Source: AP-15 sp963712825
GTDB lineage: Bacteria > Pseudomonadota > Alphaproteobacteria > ATCC43930 > CGMCC-115725
Assembly: GCA_963712825.1 (NCBI GenBank)
Contig: CAVQJP010000002.1
Span: 310,001-374,000 of the forward strand
Reading direction: 5' to 3'
DNA: 64,000 nucleotides
Below are positions 8,007 to 16,055 of this stretch, one piece after another; position 1 is the first letter of the stretch, and each line of letters opens with the position of its first letter. Below the pieces are notes generated by a model. It was not told the DNA's origin and ran no database searches. It worked only from the letters and a program-made list of their open reading frames with translations. Position numbers and translations under genes: made by a program.

Positions 8007-9476
8007 ATGCCGACGCCGCAGCGTGTCCAATATTCCGACGCCATCGAACCGTTGGTCCAGTTTATCGAGGAGACGGCCCCGGACGAGATCCTGGATCGTA
8101 CTCTCGAGAAGCTCCGTGCGGGGGTGCCGACGCAGACCATGCTGACCGCCTCGGCGCTTGCGGTGACGCGCTCCACCGACCTGCCGCCGGGTCACCACGG
8201 CGGCCCGCTGCATCCGCTGGTCGGGCTGCATGCGATCTCCAAGCTGGTCGAGCGTCTGCAAGGCGAGGACCGCTTCCTCCCGGTCATGCAGCACGTGGCA
8301 TTGTCCAACAAGCACATCCACCACCCGGCGATGGGCCCCTACGCGCTGCTGGAGTTCGCGCCGGAAGACGCTGGCGGGGTCGAGGCGACCAAGGCGGCGT
8401 TTCTGGCCGCGGTCAATCGCGGCGAAAGCAACAAGGCCGACCATCTGTTCTTGTGGCTGTGGGACCATGCACCGCGCATCGAGGCGCTCGATCTGCTGTT
8501 GAGCGTGGCGATCCCGAAAAACATCGTCGACGACCATTACTTCGCTTTTCCGGCGTTCACTTGGCGCGCCCTGGAAAACGAGGCGGTCGACCCCGCGTAT
8601 TTTTCGGTTTTGATGCGGCCCACGGTGCGCTACGTGTCGCGCTTTCCGATGGCCCCGGCGATCTTTGACATCGAAGCGCTGATCGAAGAGCACGAGCTGA
8701 TGAGCCGGGTCACCCGGCAGGAAAGCGGCGACGACGAAACCGCTGCAATCGGCGAGCTCGGCGAAGCCATGGGGCGGGTCGACGTCTTTGCCGACCTTCC
8801 GGTGCTGATGGCCAAAGCCCTGGCGGACGGGTTGTCCCTGGAGGGTGCGGGCGAAGCCCTGTCGATCGGTGCTGCCGGCCTCTTCCTGCGCTCGCTCGGC
8901 GGCAATCCGATGGATGTGCACCTGCATACCAGCGCCAATCTGCGGCGCTACCTGCTGAAGCTCGACGGCTTGGGCCTGCGCAACAAATTGCTGCTGCTGT
9001 TGACTTGGCATTCGGGCCCGGAGATCCGCTCGACCGCGAGCCGCCTGCAGCCGGCGCCGCAGCCCGATTGGGCCGCCGTTGCAGCACTCCCGCCGCGGTC
9101 GCAGGAAGCATTGTTGGACGCCATCACCCACAGCATCTACAACCAGCCGCCGACCGACTGGTCTCAGGTCAGCAATCTGGGGCTGATGCGGGCGGTGCCG
9201 GAAGTCAGAGCCACGGTGAACCTGGCCCAGCAATATGTAAACAGCGGCTATGACGCGCAGGCGCTGATCGCGCGCCTCGCCGAGATCGTGTGTCACGACA
9301 ACTTCACCGAGATGCACTCCTTCAAGCATCACCAGGCGATCGTCGAAGAATTCCATGCGACGCGCGAGCCGTGGCGGTGGATGCACTTGGTCTGCGGCGT
9401 CCAGGCCGCGGCTATTTCCTTCGGCAAGAACATGGCGGTGTACGAGGAGGCGCTGGAGCTGCTCCACGCCGCCTGA
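8007..9476 (+). CDS. Uncharacterised His-rich protein
   Basis: A 489-aa soluble protein that I do not recognise. It has no signal peptide or membrane helix. RBS AAGGAGAAA precedes the ATG. Histidine clusters stand out: GHHGGPLHPLVGLHA (residues ~55-70), HVALSNKHIHHP (~95-106) and HSFKHHQAIVEEFHA near residue 440. They could bind metal or cofactor in a mostly helical fold; a distant likeness to the questin-oxidase-like family is possible but I cannot establish it. It stands alone 225 bp after the importer operon and converges on ndh. Confidence 0.75.
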   Translation: MPTPQRVQYSDAIEPLVQFIEETAPDEILDRTLEKLRAGVPTQTMLTASALAVTRSTDLPPGHHGGPLHPLVGLHAISKLVERLQGEDRFLPVMQHVALSNKHIHHPAMGPYALLEFAPEDAGGVEATKAAFLAAVNRGESNKADHLFLWLWDHAPRIEALDLLLSVAIPKNIVDDHYFAFPAFTWRALENEAVDPAYFSVLMRPTVRYVSRFPMAPAIFDIEALIEEHELMSRVTRQESGDDETAAIGELGEAMGRVDVFADLPVLMAKALADGLSLEGAGEALSIGAAGLFLRSLGGNPMDVHLHTSANLRRYLLKLDGLGLRNKLLLLLTWHSGPEIRSTASRLQPAPQPDWAAVAALPPRSQEALLDAITHSIYNQPPTDWSQVSNLGLMRAVPEVRATVNLAQQYVNSGYDAQALIARLAEIVCHDNFTEMHSFKHHQAIVEEFHATREPWRWMHLVCGVQAAAISFGKNMAVYEEALELLHAA

Positions 9477-9490
9477 TCGCGAATCAATCG

Positions 9491-9522
9491 AATGGCCGGG
9501 GGGCTTCGGCTTCCCGGCCATT
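9491..9522. terminator. Hairpin between convergent genes
   Basis: A perfect 10-bp stem AATGGCCGGG / CCCGGCCATT sits in the 62-bp gap between the convergent genes ending at 9476 and 9539. There is no U-tract on either side, so it may be a bidirectional mRNA 3' stabiliser or a weak terminator. Confidence 0.45.
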
Positions 9523-9538
9523 CGGCGCGTTCCTGTCG

Positions 9539-10837
9539 TCACATGCCGTTGCCGGTGATCAGGCGGGCGCCGCGCTGGTAGGTCAGGTACGACCACAGCC
9601 AGTCGACCGCGATCGCGATCCGGTTGCGGAAACCGATCAAGTAGTAGATGTGGGCGACGCTCCAGACCAGCCAGGCGATCCGGCCGGTCAGCCGCAGCCA
9701 CCCGAAATCGATCACCGCCTCCTTGCGCCCGATCGTCGCGAGATTCCCGAGGTTGCGGTAGCGGAACCGGCCGGGCGGCCGCTTGCCGGCGAGACGGGCC
9801 GCAATGACCCGGGCGACATAGGCGCCCTGTTGCTTGGCCACCGGCGCCACACCCGGCAAGTCCGCTCCTTCGACCTCGGCGGTGTCGCCGATCACAAAAA
9901 CCTCGGGGTGACCGGGCAGGGTTAAATCCGCAACGACCGGAACCCGTCCGCGATGGCCCGGTTTGACGCCGAGCCACGCCGCCGCGGGCGACGCAGCGAC
10001 CCCGGCGGCCCAGATCAGGGTCCGGCTTTCGATCCGTTCGTCGCTTACGAGCGCGCCGTCGGCGTCGCAGCGCGTAACCTTGACCCCGAGCCGCAGCTCG
10101 ACCCCGAGCCGCTCCAGCGCCTGCGCCGCCACCGCCGACAAACGCGGCGGAAAGCTCGGCAACAGCCGCGGTCCGGCTTCGACGAGGACGATCCGCGCCG
10201 TGGTCGGGTCGATATGGCGAAAGTCGCGGGCGAGCGCCGCCTTGGCGAGCTCGGCGAGCGCCCCGGCGAGCTCGACCCCGGTCGGGCCGCCGCCGATGAT
10301 GACAAAGGTCAAGAGCCGGCGGCGCTCGGCATCGTCCTCGCTGTCTTCGGCGCGTTCGAAGGCGAGCAGGATGCGTCGCCGCATCGCGGTCGCCTCCTCG
10401 ATCGTCTTCAGCGCGCAGGTGACCGTCGCCCACTCGTCATGGCCGAAATAGGCGTCGCGCGCGCCGGTCGCGACCACGAGCTGGTCATAGGGCAGGCGGC
10501 GCTCGCCGACCAGCACCGCACGGCCGTGGAGATCGATGCCGGTGACCGCGCCGAGCACGACATTGGTGTTCGCCTGCCGTCGCAGAACGCTGCGGATCGG
10601 CCCGGCGATGTCGGCCGGCGACAAAGCCGCGGTTGCGACCTGGTACAGCAATGGCTGAAAGAGATGATAGTTGCGGCGGTCGACGACCGTCACGTCCGCC
10701 GGCGCGCGGCCGAGATGGGTCGCGGCTTCCAGCCCGCCGAAACCGGCGCCGACAACAACGATGCGCGGGCGCGGGGGAGGGGAGGCGGCGGATGGATATG
10801 GCCGGGTCGGCGCGGTTTTTTCGAGCAGAGCGTCCAC
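9539..10837 (-). CDS. ndh: Type II NADH dehydrogenase (NDH-2), FAD-dependent
   Basis: A 432-aa pyridine nucleotide-disulphide oxidoreductase. The FAD-binding Rossmann motif IVVVGAGFGGLEAA is at residues ~25-40, followed by the NDH-2 sequence RRNYHLFQPLLYQVATAALS that lies near the quinone site. The NAD-binding motif is VIIGGGPTGVELAG (~165-180), and a second FAD contact is VFVIGDTAEVEG (~300). A C-terminal amphipathic membrane anchor is expected (WLVWSVAHIYYLIGFRNR). NDH-2 passes electrons from NADH to quinone without pumping protons. Transcribed alone, divergent from the operon at 11228. Confidence 0.9.
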   Translation of the reverse strand: MDALLEKTAPTRPYPSAASPPPRPRIVVVGAGFGGLEAATHLGRAPADVTVVDRRNYHLFQPLLYQVATAALSPADIAGPIRSVLRRQANTNVVLGAVTGIDLHGRAVLVGERRLPYDQLVVATGARDAYFGHDEWATVTCALKTIEEATAMRRRILLAFERAEDSEDDAERRRLLTFVIIGGGPTGVELAGALAELAKAALARDFRHIDPTTARIVLVEAGPRLLPSFPPRLSAVAAQALERLGVELRLGVKVTRCDADGALVSDERIESRTLIWAAGVAASPAAAWLGVKPGHRGRVPVVADLTLPGHPEVFVIGDTAEVEGADLPGVAPVAKQQGAYVARVIAARLAGKRPPGRFRYRNLGNLATIGRKEAVIDFGWLRLTGRIAWLVWSVAHIYYLIGFRNRIAIAVDWLWSYLTYQRGARLITGNGM

Positions 10838-11227
10838 GATGATCCTCCTTCGTGCTCGATCGGCTGAGCGCTTGCGTAAACGACTGGGCGCAACTGTTGT
10901 CGGCGCGGGTCGGGCGGGATTGAACCATCGCCGAGCCGGGCCGTGCGAGCTTTCGCCGCGGTGGGGCGCCGCTGATACCCGATCGAGGCGTTCCGGCGGA
11001 GATATGGGTCGCAGGGCTCAGCGTTGCGCCAAACGGCAGCTTAAACAGCGCCAATGCAAATCGTCACAATTTCGTGACTGGGACTCCCGTTGCTTCTGTC
11101 GGCTGACAACTTGACGGCGGCAGGCGTGACCGCAACTGCGTGATGGTCTCCAACACTTGCGGTAGCCCCGAAAAGCATGACGACCGACAGGGCGTGGTGC
11201 TAGTCTGTAAAACAGAGAGGAGCCAGG
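10838..11227. other. Divergent intergenic region (390 bp), no gene seen
   Basis: Neither strand shows a convincing coding frame. It must hold the promoters of ndh (leftward) and of the molybdoenzyme/radical SAM operon (rightward). The right end has a good RBS (GAGAGGAG) before the ATG at 11228. I saw no clear -35/-10 pair or operator. Confidence 0.5.
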
Positions 11228-12028
11228 ATGTCGACATTTCGAGCGCTCCGAACCACCGCGTTTGTGCTGATGACGCTCGGCGTCGCCAGCGCGGCGCCGG
11301 CTCGCGCCGGATATCCTGTCGCTCCGGATGTCGCGGTGTTTTGCGAGCCGACGCTATTGCATGCCGTGACCGATGTGGCCGCTGCATGGCGCGCGCAGAC
11401 CGGCGTTCCGGTTCACATCTTTACCTCTCCGACTTGGGCGCTGCTGCAGCAGGTTGCGCACCACGCCCGCGACGACGTTATCATTGGCGAAGGCGAGGCT
11501 GAGGCCGCGAGCGCGGCTGAAACTAAAACGATCAAGCCGGAGACATTGCAGCGTTTGTGGCGCAACCAGCTAGTGGTGGCGGCTGACCGCAAAAACATCG
11601 AGAACGCGAGCGCTGGTTCGCCGGCCGCCACCGACAATCTAGCTGCCCTCGCCGGCAAGGCGCCGATTGCGATCGTCGATCCGTGGGCGGCGGCGGCCGG
11701 CGCCGACAGCGAAAAGGCGCTGCAATCTTTGGGGCTGTGGCAGGCAATCAGTGGAAAATATGTCGGCGTCGTCGGCACCGCCGATGCGGCCTACCTGCTG
11801 GCCCAAGGCAAAGTGGAGCTGGCTGTCGTCTACGCGACCGATGTGGCGGCCAATCCTGGGTTCAGGATCACCGATCGGCTGCCAACAGGGAACTATCCGC
11901 CGATCGTATATTGGGTCGCGTTGCCGGAATACTCGCTCAGCCCGAATGCGGCGAAGTTCATCGCCTTTCTGCATCAGGCCCAGGCCCAGCAGCGGGTGCG
12001 CGCCGACGGATTGGAGGTATTGCCGTGA
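11228..12028 (+). CDS. ModA-like periplasmic substrate-binding protein (orphan)
   Basis: A 266-aa exported protein. The signal peptide MSTFRALRTTAFVLMTLGVA is followed by cleavage near APARA. The mature part has the layout of molybdate-type binding proteins (SBP family 11): VAVFCEPTLLHAVTDVAAAW at the start, HIFTSPTWALLQQVAHHARDD, and later LLAQGKVELAVVYATDVAAN. No ModB or ModC genes are adjacent. It is the first gene of an overlapping operon that includes a molybdopterin enzyme, so delivery of an oxyanion or of some other ligand to that enzyme is possible but inferred. Confidence 0.75.
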   Translation: MSTFRALRTTAFVLMTLGVASAAPARAGYPVAPDVAVFCEPTLLHAVTDVAAAWRAQTGVPVHIFTSPTWALLQQVAHHARDDVIIGEGEAEAASAAETKTIKPETLQRLWRNQLVVAADRKNIENASAGSPAATDNLAALAGKAPIAIVDPWAAAAGADSEKALQSLGLWQAISGKYVGVVGTADAAYLLAQGKVELAVVYATDVAANPGFRITDRLPTGNYPPIVYWVALPEYSLSPNAAKFIAFLHQAQAQQRVRADGLEVLP

Positions 12029-12729
12029 CCGTTCCCGCCCAAATCATTAAAACCGCGCCGGCGCGCAATCCGCTGCTTCATCCGTTGAGCCGGCGCATCA
12101 TGCATTGGGTCAATGCATTGGCGATCCTGGTGATGATCGGCAGCGGCTGGCGCATCTACAATTTCTACCCGGCGCTGCCGCTGCATTTCGGGTTTGCGTA
12201 CAACTGGACCTTGGGCGGCAATTTTACCGTCACCGAGGCGATGAACAACGATGACGGTCTGGCCAATGCGTTGCTGTGGCATTTCGCGGCGATGTGGGTG
12301 CTGGTGCTGAATTTCCTGGCCTATGTGATCGTCGGCTTTGTTTCGGGGCATTTCCGCCGCGATTTCCTGCCGGTCGGCCCGGGCGCCTTTGTCCGCGATT
12401 TCCTCGCCGCGGCGCGCGGCCGGCTCAGCCATCGGCTCGGCGAATACAACGCGGTGCAAAAGGTGTTTTACTGGGGTGTGCTGGGTGCCGTTCTGGTAAC
12501 GATCCTTTCCGGGCTCAGCATCTGGAAGCCGGTGCAGCTGCAGTGGCTGACCTGGCTGTTCGGCGGCTACGAATTTGCCCGAATCGTGCATTTCTTCGGC
12601 ATGGCGACAATCGTAGGTTTTTTGGTCGTGCATCTGGCGCTGACTGCATTGGTGCCGAAGACGCTGGTCGCGATGGTCGTCGGCCGCGCCTCCGACACGC
12701 CGCATCCGGGCAACGGAGAACAGCGATGA
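12025..12729 (+). CDS. Cytochrome b561-type diheme membrane subunit
   Basis: A 234-aa protein from the GTG at 12025, overlapping the previous stop (GTGA). It fits the Ni-hydrogenase/thiosulfate-reductase cytochrome b family. Four membrane segments carry candidate haem-ligand His: RRIMHWVNALAILVM (His27), LLWHFAAMWVLVLNF, ARIVHFFGMATIVGF and FLVVHLALTALVPK. A conserved EYNAVQKVFYWGVL segment precedes the third helix. It would exchange electrons between the quinone pool and the periplasmic molybdoenzyme encoded next, which it overlaps by four bases. Confidence 0.85.
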   Translation: MTVPAQIIKTAPARNPLLHPLSRRIMHWVNALAILVMIGSGWRIYNFYPALPLHFGFAYNWTLGGNFTVTEAMNNDDGLANALLWHFAAMWVLVLNFLAYVIVGFVSGHFRRDFLPVGPGAFVRDFLAAARGRLSHRLGEYNAVQKVFYWGVLGAVLVTILSGLSIWKPVQLQWLTWLFGGYEFARIVHFFGMATIVGFLVVHLALTALVPKTLVAMVVGRASDTPHPGNGEQR

Positions 12730-13466
12730 GCCGGTTGGTCCTCGAGCGCAAGCCGGCCGTTGCCGGCATCGAGCGCCGCCTGTTCCTGCGCCAGTCACTG
12801 AGCGTCGGCGCGCTCTCTTTGTTGACCGGGTGCGACATCTCCGACCACCGCAGCGTGCAGGCTGTGTTGAAGCTGATGTCGGATTGGAACGACCGCGCCC
12901 AGGCATTTCTGTTCAGCGACAAAAGGCTGGCCCCGACCTTCGCCGAAAGCGATATCGACCAGAACTTTCGGTACAACGCTTTCTTTCCGGTCAGCGACGT
13001 TCCGAAGCTCGCCGCCGCCGATTACCGCTTGCAGTTGTCCGGCCTGATCGCGGACAAGCGGCCCTGGACCGTCGAACGGCTCTACACCCTGCCGCAGGAA
13101 ACCCAGATCACCCGGCACGTCTGCGTCGAGGGGTGGAGCGTCATCGGCAAATGGAGCGGTCCGCGCTTCGGCGATTTCCTGCAGCGGGTCGGGGCCGACC
13201 TCAGCGCGAAGTACGTCGGCTTTCAGTGCGCGGACGGCTATTATGGCAGCATCGACATGCCGACGGCGCTCCACCCGCAAACCATCATGGCTGTCAAATT
13301 CGCCGACGAGACATTGCCGGCAAAATTCGGCTATCCGTTCAAGGTGCGGATTCCGACCAAGCTCGGGTTCAAAAACCCGAAATGGGTGACGACGATCTTT
13401 GTCACCAACCGCTACCCGAGCGGGTTTTGGGAGGATCGCGGCTACAACTGGTTCAGCGGATCGTAA
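12726..13466 (+). CDS. Tat-exported molybdopterin oxidoreductase (sulfite-oxidase/MsrP fold)
   Basis: A 246-aa protein. The ATG at 12726 overlaps the previous stop (ATGA). The N-terminus has a twin-arginine motif (ERRLFLRQS) followed by the lipobox-like LLTGC, suggesting a Tat-exported lipoprotein. The core matches the oxidoreductase molybdopterin-binding domain: YRLQLSGLI, then RHVCVEGWSVIGKWSG with the Cys expected to bind Mo, and QCADGYYGSIDM. It ends with the MsrP-like GFKNPKWVTTI and GFWEDRGYNWFSGS. It is shorter than E. coli MsrP (about 330 aa). The cytochrome b upstream is the likely redox partner; the substrate is unknown. Confidence 0.87.
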   Translation: MSRLVLERKPAVAGIERRLFLRQSLSVGALSLLTGCDISDHRSVQAVLKLMSDWNDRAQAFLFSDKRLAPTFAESDIDQNFRYNAFFPVSDVPKLAAADYRLQLSGLIADKRPWTVERLYTLPQETQITRHVCVEGWSVIGKWSGPRFGDFLQRVGADLSAKYVGFQCADGYYGSIDMPTALHPQTIMAVKFADETLPAKFGYPFKVRIPTKLGFKNPKWVTTIFVTNRYPSGFWEDRGYNWFSGS

Positions 13467-14275
13467 TGCCCGGCGGCGTTGCGCGGGAGGGCGGCTGCGC
13501 GATCGCGGTCATGGCCAAGGCGCCGCGCGCGGGCGCTGTCAAGACGCGGCTGGTGCCGCCGCTCACTCCCGAAATCGCTTCCGCGCTGAGCGCCGGCTTT
13601 TTGCGCGACGTCACCGAAAACATTGCACTCGCGGGCCGCGACACGCAGATATACGGCTATGTCGCCTATGCGCCGGCAGGATCCGAGGGGCTGTTCGACG
13701 GCATCGTCGCCGGCGGGACGCGTTTTGTCGTTGCCGACGGCGCCGGTGTGAAAGCCGCGCGCGTCGCCGGTTTCGGCCGTTCTTTGCTGCACGCGGCGCA
13801 AGCGCTGTTCGCCAGCGGCCACGACGCCGTGTGCCTGCTGAATTCCGACAGCCCGACCCTGCCGACGGCACTACTGTCGCGGGCGGCAGCAGCGCTTGCG
13901 GCAGACGGAGACCGGGTCGTGCTCGGTCCGGCCGACGATGGCGGCTATTACGTTCTCGGCATGAAGGCGCCGTACCCGCATTTGTTTGAAGACATCGCTT
14001 GGAGCACCGGCGATGTCGCCGAGAAAACGCGCGAGCGCGCGCGGGCGCTCGGTCTGCCGCTGGTCGAGCTCGATCCCTGGTACGATGTCGACGATGCGGC
14101 GGCTTTGCATCGTCTGTGCCGCGATCTTGCCGACGAGCGCCCGGGCCACAAGACGATCCCCTATCCCGCGCGGCACACCGCGGACTGCATCGAGCGCTTG
14201 GGCGTTCGCGACCTTCTCGCCGCGGCTCCGCAATCGGCGCCGGGATGCATTCGGCCGAACCAAGGGAGCGCGTAA
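13466..14275 (+). CDS. DUF2064 / TIGR04282-type transferase (rSAM-associated transferase 1)
   Basis: A 269-aa protein starting inside the previous stop (TAATG). It is a GT-A-like nucleotidyl/glycosyl transferase of the DUF2064 family: AIAVMAKAPRAGAVKTRLVP at the start, DAVCLLNSDSPTLPTALL in the middle, VVLGPADDGGYYVLGMK, and the tail ELDPWYDVDD. The family is known for lying next to radical SAM genes and transferase 2 partners, which is the arrangement here. The sugar or nucleotide substrate is not known. Confidence 0.85.
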   Translation: MPGGVAREGGCAIAVMAKAPRAGAVKTRLVPPLTPEIASALSAGFLRDVTENIALAGRDTQIYGYVAYAPAGSEGLFDGIVAGGTRFVVADGAGVKAARVAGFGRSLLHAAQALFASGHDAVCLLNSDSPTLPTALLSRAAAALAADGDRVVLGPADDGGYYVLGMKAPYPHLFEDIAWSTGDVAEKTRERARALGLPLVELDPWYDVDDAAALHRLCRDLADERPGHKTIPYPARHTADCIERLGVRDLLAAAPQSAPGCIRPNQGSA

Positions 14276-15327
14276 TGCCAGAAACGGCGCCCGTCGTCGC
14301 CCGACGCTATTTCGATGCGGTCGGCCAGCAGCGCTCGCCGGTGGCCGAGGCGCCGCCGGTCTGCGTCTATCTCGAAGTCACCAACCGCTGCAACCTGTTG
14401 TGCGAGACCTGCCCGCGCACCTTCGAGGCGCTGGAGCCGCCGGCCGATATGAGCTGGAAGCTCTTCACCTCGATCGTCGACCAGCTGCCGGGCCTCGCGC
14501 GCGCCGTCCTGCACGGGGTCGGCGAGCCGATGCTGGTCAAGAACCTGCCGCGCATGATCCGTTACCTGAAGGAGCGCGGCGTCTACGTGCTGTTCAACAC
14601 CAACGGCACCCTGCTCGCGCCAAAGAAGCGCCGCGAGCTGATCGAGACCGGCCTCGACGAATTGCGAGTGTCATTGGACGCGGCCGAGGCGCAGAGCTTT
14701 CTCAAGGTCCGCGGCAAGAACTTTTTCGACCGCATCGTCCGCAATGTCGGCGAGTTTACCGCGCTGCAAAAGGAAATTGGTGCCGCGACCCCGCGCGTCT
14801 CGCTGTGGCTGACCGGCCTCAAGGAAACCGTCGATCAACTCCCCGATTTTGTCCGGCTGGCGGCGCGGATCGGGGTCCGCGAGGTCTATCTGCAGCGGCT
14901 CGTTTTTGACGATCTCGGTCGCGGGCTGGCGCGCGAGCAGTCCTCGCTGTTCGAAACGACGCAGCAGCAGGAGGAGGCGGCGATCGCCGCCGCGCAGGCG
15001 CTTGGCCGCACCATCGGCGTCTCGATCGACGCGTCGGGTGCGACCGAACCCGGCACCAGCCTAAAGCGCGGGGAGGGCGAGGCGCCATGGTCGGCCTGCC
15101 GGCGCCCGTGGTCGCTGATGTATTTCACCGCGCATGGTCGCGCCTTGCCGTGCTGCATCGCCCCGTTCTCGGCCCGCGGCTACGACACCTACACGCTCGG
15201 CGACGCGACCCAAGAGAGCCTGCGCGAGATCTGGAACGGCGCCGCCTATCAGGATTTTCGCGAGGCGCTGGTCGGCGACGTGCCGCCAAAGCCGTGCCAG
15301 AATTGCGGCTTGCGATGGAGCCTGTAG
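14275..15327 (+). CDS. Radical SAM protein with SPASM-like C-terminus
   Basis: A 350-aa protein, coupled to the previous gene (TAATG). The radical SAM 4Fe-4S motif is EVTNRCNLLCETCPRTF (CxxxCxxC, residues ~39-46). Conserved elements follow: LHGVGEPMLVKNLPRMI, VLFNTNGTLL and ELRVSLDAAE. The C-terminus contains a Cys-rich auxiliary-cluster region (SACRRPWSLMYFTAHGRALP, CCIAPFS, then PKPCQNCGLRW), as in SPASM proteins. Many SPASM enzymes modify peptides or small molecules; no precursor peptide was recognised nearby. The glycosyltransferase start lies 13 bp inside its 3' end. Confidence 0.88.
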   Translation: MPETAPVVARRYFDAVGQQRSPVAEAPPVCVYLEVTNRCNLLCETCPRTFEALEPPADMSWKLFTSIVDQLPGLARAVLHGVGEPMLVKNLPRMIRYLKERGVYVLFNTNGTLLAPKKRRELIETGLDELRVSLDAAEAQSFLKVRGKNFFDRIVRNVGEFTALQKEIGAATPRVSLWLTGLKETVDQLPDFVRLAARIGVREVYLQRLVFDDLGRGLAREQSSLFETTQQQEEAAIAAAQALGRTIGVSIDASGATEPGTSLKRGEGEAPWSACRRPWSLMYFTAHGRALPCCIAPFSARGYDTYTLGDATQESLREIWNGAAYQDFREALVGDVPPKPCQNCGLRWSL

Positions 15328-16055
15328 CCGTTGCCGTCGTCATCCCGACATTGAACGAAGCCCAGTCGATCGCGGGCGCCGTCTCCGAAATCCCGCGCGA
15401 TCTGGTGCGCGAGGTCATTGTCGTGGACGGCGGCAGCACTGACCGCACGCCCGCACTCGCCGCCGCGGCCGGAGCGCGGGTCGTCGCTGTCGGCGAACGC
15501 GGCTATGGCCGCGCTTGCCGAGCGGGTGTCGCCGCGGCGCCCTCCGAATGCGCCATCCTCGTCTTTATGGACGGCGACGGTGCGGACCGCGGCGATTTGA
15601 TGGCGCGGCTCGTCGACCCGGTCCGCCGCGGCGACTACGATTTTGTGATCGCGTCGCGTGCCCGCGGCGAACGCGAGCGCGGGGCGATGAGCTGGCACCA
15701 GCTGCTCGCCGGCCATCTCGCCGGGCTCGGCACCCGAGTGCTCTATGGGGTGCGCTACACCGACATGTGCGCCTATCGCGCGATCCGCCGCGACTGCCTC
15801 GAACGGCTCGGCATGCGCGAGCCGACATATGGCTGGAACATCGAGATGCAGATGCGGGCCGCGCGCGCGGGATTGCGCATTCTCGAGGTGCCGATGCCTT
15901 ACCGGCGTCGCAGCGGCGGCAAATCCAAGGTCGCCGGCACGGTGCGCGGATCGGTGCGCGCCGCCTATCGGATCGCGCTGACTTTCGCACGGGTCGCCGC
16001 CGCCCCCGAAAACGGCCGTTATCGCCGATCGCGGTCGCCGTCGGCGATCCGGTAA
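15315..16055 (+). CDS. Family 2 glycosyltransferase (dolichol-phosphate mannosyltransferase-like)
   Basis: A 246-aa GT-A enzyme: AVVIPTLNEAQSIAGAVSEI at the N-terminus, EVIVVDGGSTDRTPALAA, and the DXD-like FMDGDGADRGDL. The acceptor region holds YGVRYTDMCAYRAIRRD and PTYGWNIEMQMRA, followed by EVPMPYRRRSGGKSKVAGT, typical of DPM1/UDP-glucose-undecaprenyl-phosphate transferases. No C-terminal membrane helices are present. It probably loads a sugar onto a polyprenyl carrier. The start at 15315 overlaps the radical SAM gene, and the 3' end overlaps the convergent membrane protein gene by 37 bp. Confidence 0.87.
   Translation: MEPVAVAVVIPTLNEAQSIAGAVSEIPRDLVREVIVVDGGSTDRTPALAAAAGARVVAVGERGYGRACRAGVAAAPSECAILVFMDGDGADRGDLMARLVDPVRRGDYDFVIASRARGERERGAMSWHQLLAGHLAGLGTRVLYGVRYTDMCAYRAIRRDCLERLGMREPTYGWNIEMQMRAARAGLRILEVPMPYRRRSGGKSKVAGTVRGSVRAAYRIALTFARVAAAPENGRYRRSRSPSAIR

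Noticed and set aside
7893..10433. An 846-residue minus-strand frame opposite the His-rich gene and ndh
   Set aside because: It lies antisense to two well-supported genes, and the translated sequence is low-complexity Arg/Gln/Gly with no motif.
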